Shown one piece after another: positions 1 to 11,700 of a stretch of DNA of 64,000 bases. Where the stretch lies: the NCBI GenBank assembly GCA_023055355.1, contig JALJCS010000001.1:23931881-23995880 (forward strand), given 5' to 3'. The stretch's first letter is position 1, and every line of letters starts with the position of its first letter. The position numbers were made by a program, and so were the translations under genes. The notes under the pieces are model-generated. The model saw only the letters and a program-made list of their open reading frames with translations. It ran no database searches and had not been told where the DNA came from. The DNA comes from Agelaius tricolor. Taxonomy: Eukaryota; Chordata; Aves; Passeriformes; Icteridae.

Positions 1-2569
1 GAATTGCTTGGAAAGAAGGCTGGAAAGGGGTGCTGAGGAGCCATTTCATCCTCCATACCTGATCCCCTGAGCCTATCCTGTTCTTGGCAGAGGCCTGTTG
101 AAGATTGCTCTTGTGAGCTTGCAGAAAAGCTCCTTTTGCTTCCTTTTAGCCCAAACATTTTCTAGCAGCTGTTTGCCTCTGTGTTCCCACAAGCATTCTG
201 TTGCCATAAATGAAACATCTGAAAGCTGCAATGTGAGGTTAAAAAGAACTGGGATGTGAGGAAGGTGTGGACTTCAGAAATAATATTGTATCAGGGGAAA
301 TATCCATGAAGATGTTATTAAATGTGAGAAGGAGTGTATTCTATTATGTCCCAAAGCTTTTCTTTTCCAGAGGGAAGGACAAATTGTTGGTTGGTTGAAT
401 TGATGTTTGGTTTTTCTTTTCTTTTCTTTTTCTTCTTTTCTTTTTCCTGTACTGGTATTATTTGTGCCACTTCCTTAAAGGAAATACAAATTTTTTTTTT
501 CTTTTAGCCAAAATACATGGGGGCTTCTTCTGGCATAGCCTTGCCAGTTAGAGCCATACTTCTTTCTTGCTTCTGACTGATGCACTTGTGATAGTAACTC
601 ATCTAGCTCACAGGCAGGACTTTGAAATTTCTAACAAATTTGGATATATGATCTGTACTTCAGGCGAGGTTTGGTCCCTCTTCCTTCATATATGTTACCT
701 TATGACAATCTACATAATCTTAGCATAAACTTCTGAAAAAGGTTTATAGGATCAAGCTTTGCCAGCTTCTTTTACAGCTAAAAGAATGTGTTTTGTTACT
801 GAGGACTCAATTTAGTGGCAGTCTTTTAGTGTGGTAAAGCAGTCAGATGATCAGGCCCCAATTCCTCTTGAGAGGCTTAAAATTCAGGTGACCATACTTA
901 TGATAAGTAGAATCTTAGCTATAATAGAAATTATTCTGCTTTGGTAATATGGAAATTTGGAAATTTAATGGTTATATGCTTTCTCTGGGTGGAGGGGTAG
1001 GTGTATGGGAACACCTTCTAAATGACTTGAAGAAAACCCACATTTATTCTGAAGGATGTAAACTTGGCCAGAGCTAGCTGATCTCTGGAGCTGTGCTAAA
1101 TTATGTGAGCTATCTGTCCCCAAAGAGGCAAAACTTATCTCCTGAGTCCTTGAAAGCATGTTGGCTTTGCTGTTTTATTTTTGACACAGGACTCAAGTTG
1201 GGCAATACCTCTGTGGGAAGCAGGGTGGGACAGCAGATTCCTTAAAGCTTTACTCTTAAGCTGAAGAGTTTTCTCTCTGAGTGATGAGGAGAGGGACTGT
1301 CTTAAATTCTCTGGCAGCAGCAGATTCAGAGCAAAACCCAGCGAGGAGCTGCAAAGAAAGCTCTGTGGCTTCCTTACTGGGTTGGGCTGGAGCAAGGACC
1401 AGCCCAAGGGGCTCTCCCTGGTGAGGGATGGCCCCTTGCTGATCCATGCTCAGGGCTGGAAACAACAATCCAGCCCCTCAGGAGGTGCCCTTGCTGCTTC
1501 CTGAAATGACCCAGCAGCCTGCTCAGCCTGGGGTGCTGCTCTTGCTCCCTTGCTGGTGGGCCTGTAAGGGAGAGGGGTTCCCTTCTCTGCCCACTCATGG
1601 CCATCCCTCCACCCCTGTTGTCATGGAGAATTGCTCTAAAAGGAGGCAATAACAATCTATAGGAATCAAATTTTACTGTCACAGGTCTTACCTCCAGCAG
1701 ATACAAGTGAGTGTGCAATGAATACTGTCTCTTCCTTTTGGAATGAAGTAGTAGCTCAAACTGGGACCAGTTTCCTGATACAGGGAGATCTCTGTCTTCA
1801 GGATTGCAGGTTTTTTCCTGTGGAATTCATGAATCTGATAACTGTTTCCCTGTATCAAAAAATATATATTATTTCTAATATTTTAAAATTTTTTATCATC
1901 CTCCTCCTATTTGGTGGTAGCTCAGGCTGACTGAAAAAAACCCCAATCTATAAAACATGTGGTGAAGTGAAAAATACACCAAAATTTCACTTCAATGCTC
2001 TGGCCAAATCTATCTTATGGGAGTTGCTACTCTAGCCTGCTCTGTGCTGGAGAGACATTTTTCTCTTCTTCACTTGTGCTGCAGAGCTGCGCTTCCTCTT
2101 AGGCTGAGGCCAAGCACATCCTGAGAAAAATTGCTTCGTTTGCCAAACATGCAGCTGATGACATGTATATTTATGCTCCCTGGCAAACTAAGTTAAACAA
2201 ACAGGGACTAAGTTGGGCAGACATTATAGGAGGTAATACTTCATTATAACTCAGCTATGAGCTGCTTATTCTTCTTCCCAATTATGGCATCCCCATGCTT
2301 GGCTTTCCCAAGAGGAGGAGAAGTATTCTGGGGAAAAACAAATTACAGCACATAAAACCTTGGAAGAGCTGTAACTGAACAGGAAGGGACAGTAGCTGGA
2401 GTGAGGGGTCTGAGCACATGTCATTTTGTCTCTTTTTGTTCAGAGCATGGTTGTTTCTACCTCAGCTACAAAACTGTTAAATTAATTCCTGAAAACTCAG
2501 TCGCTGGGTTCACAGTGTGCCCAAATTCAAGCCGTGTTTCAGTAACATCAGGTTCTGTGCAAATAAACA
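1..2569. other. Non-coding stretch, no gene recognised
   Basis: All frames are broken by frequent stops and no protein family is recognisable. A pyrimidine tract of TTTTC type lies at about 411-447 and a run of ten T at 491-500. A GC-richer patch at about 1430-1620 has short open frames on both strands, but these look like by-products of low AT content, not exons: no convincing splice pair frames them. Nothing else is visible. Confidence 0.6.
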
Positions 2570-2790
2570 GTAGGTTTCAATTGTCTGCTGCTAATTATCA
2601 CCTAAATTTGATTTGCACGCTCTTCAAAGGGTCTCATATCTTTCCATTTAGTTATTTGTTTCAGCGCGATGAATCTTTAATTCAAACCAAACGTGGGTCA
2701 ATTTTCAACTGGAAAAAAAAAATGCCAGGAATGTGTTTATCCGTGGTCATATCAGTGTCTCTCTTTAGTTTAATATATGTGGTGATTCAT
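2570..2790. promoter_or_regulatory. Candidate conserved non-coding element
   Basis: This block stands out from its neighbours by texture. It carries several CpGs in AT-rich sequence (around 2618, 2666, 2693 and 2742), a TAATTA homeodomain core near 2590, and few low-complexity runs. It also lies inside the longest open frame of the window (2401-2883, plus strand, 160 codons). The translated product has no recognisable domain, and a frame of this size is expected about once by chance in 64 kb of this composition, so I read the block as possible regulatory DNA, not a gene. The call is inference from sequence texture; only cross-species alignment would prove it. Confidence 0.25.
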
Positions 2791-2799
2791 GGCCTCAGT

Positions 2800-5700
2800 G
2801 GGGAGGTGAATTTGTGTCAATCCGTGAATTGGCTTTGCCTGTTTGGCAAGTTTGTAAAGTCAGTTGTGGAAGGTCTTAAATAATTGTTCCTAATGGGATG
2901 GTTCTGGTGGGCTTTAGAATAAGGAGTGCAAGCCCTGAAGTTACACAGGCACAGAAAAATCTTGTTAGGCTTCAATTCCCATCCTTCCTATAAAGAGCTG
3001 TCTGTGTGAGGATGAAATGGAGAGATGGGGTAATGGGATCTAGACTCTTTTCCTACTGCTTTGAATCTCAACTTAAAAACGTGTGTGTTATATTTTACAC
3101 AGGCTCCTTGGTCCCTGTGACCCTCTGGCTTGTGCACCAGCAGAAAATTTCAGTCACAGAACTGAAGGATTTCTGGACATTTTTCTTTTTAGAATAAACA
3201 GAAAGCACTAAATGCAAGCAAGAGGGCTACAGCAACAAGAAAATTTCATTGTAATAAATACCACATGTGATCACGATTTACGAAGCAGACAATAAAGAGT
3301 AATTTAAAAAGAGAAATCCTTCTATTCTCTTTCATGTGGCTAAAGGCAGCATAATTTCTGGCTGTCTTTACTGGAGATTTATTCAAAGATTTAACACCCC
3401 CTTCTGTTTTTCTTCTCCTGGAAGCTCAGAGGAGGACACTTTATTAACTTGCTATTCTTTAGATTCACATCTGACCTCTGATTTCTTTTAACATGGAGAT
3501 AGGTGGTAGGAGTTTTGAATTTTTTTTTAATTTAAAGAATACTTTCATGATATTTTAGTAGTATGATGATGTGTTTCCTACAGTTTTTAAGATTTTTTTT
3601 TCTAGTGACTGGAGTAAATACTTAATATTTTTGAAAAGTCCATGAATACTGAAAGCATCTTCTCAAATTCTGTATGTTGTCCTTTGATACTTTAAAGATA
3701 GGTTATCTAGCACCTCTGCAAAAGAAAAACCTGTTTTGATTTGGTGCTCAAACAGTCTGAAGTGGTGACCTAATATAAAAATATTTGCTGTTGGAGTGGA
3801 GGAAAGATTTCAACTTCATAGCAAGTATTTCTTACTCCTCCCTGTTCTGGGCTTCTGTCAATCCCAATTAAAATCAGGGTCAGTCTGAAGTGGAGCTGTA
3901 ATTACAAAATTAACATCCATGTGCATTTTTACTGTGACTGTATCTGTAAGGTACATCTCAACAGGGTTTGATACAGGGAGTTCTTTGTCAAATGGAAACT
4001 TTTCTGTTTCTGGATTCCAGTGCTGTGTGACTGGTTAATCTCTGTAGTATTTTTATGGTTTATTTTCAGTCCTGCCAAATCCAATCCAAATAGCTGTATG
4101 TTTTCTTCCTATGATGGAGGTAGAGTATGTTCTAGTACAATTGGTGCAGCATACAAGACACATTACAATTTACAGGATAGAGGATTTTTATTTAGGTTGT
4201 CTTAACATTTGTTGACAAAGATGAGGGGTCCTATGGTTTAGGAAACCCCAAAGTAAAAATAAACTCTGGAGCAAGTTCTCTCCTGTCACAATAGAAGTGG
4301 AAAAAGTCTTAAGATAAGGATATTCAGATTAATAGATGTATTTAATTTAAATTCTCTGTGTCTTTTGTAAGATTTGGTTGTGATGCTCGTAGGCACCTCT
4401 TGTTTCCCAATATCTGAGTGAATTCTGCCTCGGTGATGAACAGCAACATGAGAAAGCTTTGCTTTTCTATATTCATAGGGTTTTCAGATGATGTATTAAA
4501 ATTATTTGTCTTAGAGTGAAGCCCTAAATAAATGGTTACCTCTGTGCAGAGATTTTGAGAGTAGATAGTGGTGAGCTTTTTAAAGTTCTTCAGTACTCTG
4601 AAGAACTTTCTTAGAGCTGGAGCTCACTTTAATAGAATCTGAGCATTCACCTTTTTAAGGATGGTCTGTCTGCAGATTTGCTGCCTGGAATAATGTTTAT
4701 ACCACATGAAGCATGATACCTTTGCTAAAAATCATTGAATGATGCTATTTTGTGGCAGTTTCTCTGTTCCCATCCTCAGGCCTCCGAAGCCTCTGAGCTG
4801 AGACTCTGGAAACTTGTGAATATGATTGATACTGTTAGAAATTACCAGTTGTAAATGAACATATTGCCTTTTTCTTTTGCCTTGCACAGTCTCATTTCAC
4901 AGTTCTCCTTGTCCAGAATTTCTCTTTGGATTAAAAATTCAGAGAAAACAAGGGCTTGAAGATGGGCTCCAACTCATATTGCTTTCCAGGCAAGGGAAAA
5001 ATCATGGGACAACCCCCTAATCATGCATTTTTTTGGCATTTAGATCATCTCCTTGTTGTGTATCTAGCTCTAAGTACAACCATTTCTGTGGGAACAGTTC
5101 AGAACTTTAATTCATTTTTCTTCTTTCCAAGAGGAGGAGAGTGACCTGAAGTCCTTTTCTAGACAAGTAGTGTAGAGTAAATGGCTTTTAAAGAGATATT
5201 TTTGAAGATATGGTTACTTTAACATTCTTTTGCTTCAGCAACAGGTTATTTTTTTGTTTATTTAAAGGTACCAGAATCCTTGAATTTTCCTTGATACTTG
5301 CTGTTCATAATATGGAGAAGGACTCTTTCCCACTCCCTTATCTTTCGCTCACTCTTTCTGTCAGTGTGTCTCCCTAGATAGCTTCTGTGACCCCTTTCTC
5401 TTAGAAAGCTTTTTAACTGAAGTGCTCTTTTGATGTCTACTTTTCAGCCAGCTTTGTTACTTGGCCCAGGAGCCTTGTGTTGTTGACTCATCACTTATGA
5501 GGAAGATAATTAACTGCAAATACCCTGATGCATCCTTGGTAATTCTGCACAGAGCCTGGGCCTATAAGGTGCTGTATGGGTTCAATCATAGAGGAAATTG
5601 TTATACATCTCCAGACTGGGCAAGAAACTAAAATAACTCTTTGCTTAGAGTGTCTAATAATTTTATTTAATTGACTAATTTGCTCCAGAGTAATTTGCAC

Positions 5701-8554
5701 CCCAGCTGCATGTTATTGCTATTAAATTGGTGACAGAGAAAATCTGTGTGTGACAGTGCTCTTGTCCCCAGTCTTGTGCTGGATATTTGTAGCTGGACTA
5801 TCTGAAATCCAAATTGCAATTATGTGTGTAGGAATCTACTCAGCAGTATTTATTTCTGCTTTTGGTCCAACGGGTCTGTTAGAACCAAGGGAAGTATTTA
5901 GATTTTCCTCCAGTCCTAAAGTAGTTGGAATTGTTTGTGTAATTACAGTGAAAAAGCAAGTAACAAAATGAGGAATGTGGAGAAAATCAGCTCAGCTATA
6001 CATGACTTTAAATAGATTAAAAAAAACCCACCAAACCCAAAAAGCTGCTTGGTACAGCTCAGTCCTGAGAATGTGAAGAAATGAACTGACTAAACCTTCA
6101 GTGGGGCATGGCAGAAACAAACTCTTGGAGAACAGACACAGACATTTTATCCACTAAAATTTCCCAAGTATATCCTAGTTAATCTTCACACCTGAGGAGT
6201 TTTGGGGCTGCTGTGGCCCCCCATGCTGCTTTCACACATAGGTAACTTCATTAATTTTGCCAGGGTGAGGTCAGGAAATTCTCAAAGCACAGACCAGGTC
6301 AATAATCAATCTTTTATAAGGGCTCCAAGATTAGTGGTGTCCAGGGCATAAAAACACTCTGAGAAAAGTCTTTGACAAAATATCCATGTCTTTACTCTCC
6401 TTATGCTACTATTAAGAAAAATGGGTCTTTTATGTCCAGTGCAGAAGCCTTGTCCCAGCTCTCCATGCCTCTGACACCTTGATGCTGGATTATGTTATCA
6501 CCCTGCACTCCATATGGAGCCGTGTGCTGAGATCCTGGAAACTGGAGCTGGTGCACAGTGTGGAGCTCCATGCCAGGAACATCTGAGATCAGCCTTGCTT
6601 GCTGTTAATAAGTTCCTGGGAAGAATTCAAGGTGTTAGTTGGAACCTATAAAGCCCCAAATGGTTACCCAGGAGGCTGCTTCCCTTCCTGCAGCACAGCA
6701 CTCGTACCTGGAATCAGCCAGAGACACCTGAGCTGGGCTTTGGAATTCACTTCCCACATCCACCCTCCTGGGCTGGGGTCTGTCCAAACTTAGTGTGTGC
6801 TGCAAGCTCAGCCTGTCGTGCCTGATGACCTGGTAGGGGATGGTGTGAGGTACTGGGGATTTGCTTTCTCCTGGTGGTGGTGTGTAATTTTACCTGCTGG
6901 TGAGTACTTTGTTCTGGTTTTTTGTTTCCTTTCTCTTCTACCAAAACCCAGTATACTGCTTTTTGAAATAGCTACACTTTATACCTGCAACCCTATGGCT
7001 GGAACCAAGGCATTGCCAGCTGCCTTTCAATTAAGTACATTTCTGTTCCATCAAAATCAGTGGGTGTATGCAACCTATCCCTGCTGTGGTAGGATTTATT
7101 CCCCTGAGCAGAACATTTGAGGTCAGACATGAATCTGTAAAGAAATTCTGTATCAAGATGGATGAGATGAAGAAACCCTGATAGTAGGGCTTCTCTTTAA
7201 GACTGAGAGCAGTGATGAGCCATTATGGAGCAGAAATGTCAGCTGGAGAATGCAAAGCAAAGACAAGCAACAGTGTGAGGAGAGGCAAAATCCGTGTTGG
7301 TGTTTGTTATGGGATCTGCTTTACTCTCAGCTGCAAGAGGGTGGGATGTGCTTGACCTTGATTTCTGATGAAGAGAGGCAGGATGTGCAGTTGTTTCAGC
7401 TCTGTGGTACAGAAAGCACCACGTGCAAGCTCAGCTGACTCTTCCTCAGTGCAGATTGTATGAGGTGCCATGATAGGGTCTCAGAGAGTGCATTAAGGGA
7501 ATTAAAATGGAAAACCAAATCTGGGATATTTGGGTATCTGAGTGATTTTGCATGGCTGTGCTGTGCCCTCTGAGAAGGTGCCTGTAACAAGATTTTTGTG
7601 TCTATAATAATGTAGTTCATGGACAGGAAGAAATTATGACAATTTTTTTTGTTTAGCTGTATAAATAATAATACAAATAATAACATATACTAATAATATA
7701 TAACTATTCTAAGTGGAGAATCCAATGACTTAATGAGAGAAAGATCTGTTGCTTTTCCATTTCACCAGGAACTGTCAGGAGAGGGAGGATAAAGTGTTAG
7801 AAAGCTGAGAGTGTATATAAATCCAGAGGCTGCAGTGTTTTATTCACCAGTGGCTCATCCCTAATATTGCTTGGCTATAGACCAAAGTTCCTATCTGACA
7901 AGACAGGATGTAAAACTCTGAGTAATTCATCCACCAAACAGCACAGGCCAGATTTTTCTAGTTTTGTGTGTAAACAGTTTGTCCCTGTATTTATATTCCC
8001 ATTTGTTCAGACAGACCCCAAATTTAGGTGTAGCACTATGTGGTTATCCACAGGTGAGAGGTTCTGTATCCCCAGTGAACCCCGTGGGCTTCCCACACAG
8101 ATCCCTGAAAGCACCAGGTCCCAGTGCAGCTCATTCCTTCATAGAGAAAATATTCCAGCTGCTTGTTCAGGCCAAACTTCACTTTTTTCTGCTTTCAGGC
8201 TCCCAGCTATGGGGATATAGCTCTTTCAGGCAGCCTGGAAACCTGCCTCTCCTTAAAGCCCTAAATATTTGCACAGTGAACAAGCCCCACACGTCTGTCA
8301 TGGCAAAAGGCTTTTCTTCAGCTGTCGAGCCATCCCAATGTAATTGTAATTTTTCTAAACTGTTCATTCATTGCCAGTAAAGAACTTTTTTTTTTCCCTA
8401 GGAAAATGCCATGTCCCAGCTCTAGTAGGTTTATTTGTAAGTCTGATGGAGATATGATGGGACGAAGCTAGACTGACAGTGAGTGTTTCATTGATGTGAA
8501 ATTTTACACCATATCTGGACATAGTATATACTTGGTTTATGATCCAGCTGGGCA
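2800..8554. other. Non-coding stretch, no gene recognised
   Basis: AT-rich sequence with short chance frames only. A perfect 12-bp hairpin at 4582-4609 is listed separately. No recognisable interspersed repeat, RNA gene or exon was found. The frame at 7964-8380 (138 codons) overlaps another at 7867-8220 in a different phase, and neither shows a family motif. Confidence 0.6.
4582..4609. other. Perfect 12-bp inverted repeat with 4-base loop
   Basis: The arm AAAGTTCTTCAG at 4582-4593 is followed by the loop TACT and its exact reverse complement at 4598-4609. AGCT motifs a little further out on both sides (near 4574 and 4615) could extend pairing after a mismatch. The total stem is short for a microRNA precursor. 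It may be a chance palindrome, a cruciform-prone site or a dimeric protein site. Confidence 0.6.
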
Positions 8555-8775
8555 TGCTTGTTAGTTATTGTTGAGGTCAATCAAAGTGTAATTGTAACAT
8601 AGGGAAAGACGGTCCCAGGGCTGCAAAAGTTTGCTTCCAACAGCTGCTATTCATTATTCATTAAACTCTACCTTCTGTTTTTGAAATTAATAACCCTTGG
8701 CTTTCTAACAAGGTATCAGACGTGCAGAATATAGATTTAAAAATCAAAGATGCGCTGGTTTCATCCCCAAACAAG
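8555..8775. promoter_or_regulatory. Candidate conserved non-coding element
   Basis: The block has a TCF/LEF-type core (TCAATCAAAG at 8577-8586, reverse complement CTTTGATTGA), repeated ATTCATTA homeodomain-like motifs at about 8649-8666, and retained CpGs near 8610, 8720 and 8752 in otherwise CpG-poor DNA. This combination is typical of developmental enhancers. It is a texture-based call without alignment, and no reading frame crosses it convincingly. Confidence 0.25.
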
Positions 8776-11700
8776 AGAGAGCACAAAGCACTTTAGCTAG
8801 CAATAGCAGTTGGCAGCAGAACATAGTGTTTCTGTTTGTGGAAAACCAGATGTGAGTTAATTAACCTGAAATTTTTGGGCACTGTATGCTGTGTGTGTGA
8901 GAACTGATTGGTGCACAATAAACCCCAAACTTATGGAAGACAGGGGGAACACTTAAAACTTCAGTTAAACAAAATTTCATAAAAATTAGGGCAAAGTATC
9001 TGCAGGTCTGCAGTGGGAAAATATCAGATGAAACAGAGTTCATTCAAATTGGCACTTGCACCTCCTTTAAGGCAGTGATTTTACAGCATCCACTCACCAG
9101 TTTGTTTGAAGTGTTGCCCAAGCTTTAGCTCAGGACGATGGCCAAAGCAGGCACATGATGTTTCTGTCTCATAAATCCCATTCCTGTGTCCCTGTGAATG
9201 CTGTCTGACTGAGATGGCACATGGAAAAGTGTCAGGAGAACTTCGGAGCGTGACTGGGGACAGGGTCATTCCCAGCCAGGTCCAGGCACATTTTTTGCAT
9301 TTTATCATTTTGTCATCACAGAGGGCTAATACACTGTGGCAAAAAATACGTACAAGACCCTGCTCTGAGTGTCTCAGTGCAGGCCATCTGTGGGAAGTAT
9401 GATTAACTATGGTGCATGATCACAAGACCAGTAACTGTGGTAGTGTATCATAAGGTTAATTAGCATTGGTATAAGAGTGTTAACACAGCCATCTTCCTAC
9501 TCTCTGAATCAGGTCTTTGATGTCCTTTCTTTTCCTGTGTAAATTCCACTACTTATTCATGTGGGGTTCTTTAAACCATCACTAAATGTTACATTTATGA
9601 CATGTTTCTAAGCAAACATTGGGATATCCATTGCATATGAAAATGTTTCCTCAGCTCTGCTGGCCTTGCTGAGCAGCTTATCTACTCTTCTTCCTAAGTC
9701 TGACCTTTCATGTTTAGTTACTTTAAAGACACTAGAAAACCAACTATCTACTCAATTTCCTTGTAGCTTGGGGGTAAGGTTAAAATATCATGTAGCTACC
9801 GTATGTTTGACATTATACAGCAACAACTGATAAGCAAATATTTTCTTTTTAAATACACAGGACATTTTGCAAAAGTACATAACGGGTGTTCTCGTTCTTA
9901 GTCTTTGTCCTGGAGAAGGCCTGATGTTGTTAAATATGAAAAGTTGCCACTGGTGTTTACCTTGCTGAATCTGCTCACATCAATTGGTTCTGCCTACCCC
10001 ATATTTCAAAGTGAAATGATGGGGAAAGGTCATATAGATTGCCCTTCACTTCTCAGCTTAAGGGTGTCCTGGTTGTAATTAAGGAACAATTTCTTTTGTG
10101 GTGGTAGTCAAGAAATTTTTCTTTCACTTCCCTCTTTCTCATTTTTTCACATAATGTTTGGAAAGGCATGTGAAAGCCAGAGAACAGATAATGCAGTTGG
10201 AAGATTTGTCATTCCAGAGGTAATTTGTTTTTTTCCAAAAAAATAAATCTGAAACAGCTTCTGTGTATTTGTATTCGAATTCAAGTCCATAGACTATCAG
10301 CAGTGAGTTTGGAGGTGACAGGCTGAAGGCAAAGGTTTTGATTGCAAGGCCATCTGGCATTGTTATGAGAAAAGTTCTTGAATGCTTAAAAGAAACCCAA
10401 ACCACATTGCTCAGTAGGTGCTGACTCCAATGAAATTGAACCATCTTAGTGCAGGTTCGCTGTCTGACTTGCTGGAGAGACTGTGGGAAAATCAGCTATT
10501 TCTATACTGATGAAGTGGCTGTGGCTGAGAATTGTGATTTTACGGGAAAAAATGTGAAATGGAATGTTTGGCATGCTGAAGCAAAATGTTTTAAAATTGT
10601 AACTATTTTTTTTAGCTTCCTGCAAGATTCATGCAAGATGTATCTTTATAGAAGGCCAGAAAGAGGTAATATTGTGTTGCTTCAGTCTGGTCTTAGAGAG
10701 ACTGAAGAAAGGTAAAATCTGTTTACTGTCACAGAATGGTCTGAAAGTGAGCAATACAGCGAAACATTATTCTGCAGAATATGGAGAGTTTTACTGAGGT
10801 TGATTTCCTGAAGTCTGGGTTTTTAGGTTTCTGTGAAACTTGATTTGTTTGCCTGCTTTTCTTAAAGTTCATGCACTGTGTTAGCTTATAGGCCTCACTG
10901 CTTGGATGGAACCGAAGGGATTAGAGTGGGCTGTAAGGGCTTTTCAATCTAGGTCAGATTAGATTTAGCACTGACTGAAAATGACACCAGTTGTTCAGTG
11001 TTCTGGATCAAATGTACAGTGGCCAGATCCACAGCAGGCTGGGTCATCTGAGGTCATAGTGCAGTGAAAGTTGAGAAAACATAGCCCCAGCTGAAGCAGG
11101 GCATTTTCAGCCTGCTAAGCAGGGCAGAGCAGCACTGACTGTTCCTACACGAGGTTTCATTCCTATGTATTTCCCCTTCCTTTTTGAGGCTGAACACTTT
11201 ATTCCTAGATGCCACATGTAATGCATTTGCAAGCTGGGAAAGCATGCATCAGGCCAGGCATAAGTCTGATATATTTTTTTTTTAGTTCTACCTTTTCCTT
11301 TGCTCAGCAGAGAAAGGAATAGGAATGGGAAAGAAAAAATGAACAGGTTTCTGCTTTGGCACTGAGGACCTGCCTGCACAGCAATCTGGTGAAAGGCAAA
11401 TGCTGTTTGTCTGGGTCTCCTTTGACCCAAGCTGGGTTATTTGCGTCATGCCTGTGGAAGAAGGTTCAAGCTGGAATGCACTGAGCGACAGCTAACAGCC
11501 AAAATCAAAAGAATGGGGATTTAAATTTGGTTACCTGCCTTCTACACAGCAAGCCAGATGTTGTTGCTGTGGTATCCAAGAACTACAATTAATTAATTGT
11601 TTGCAACAGCGGAGCCCCAGTTCAACACCTTAGTTTTATGTGGGTGAAGCAGCTCAGCCATGCAAAAATTAGACTTCTAAGGTTTATAAATTTGGCAAAG

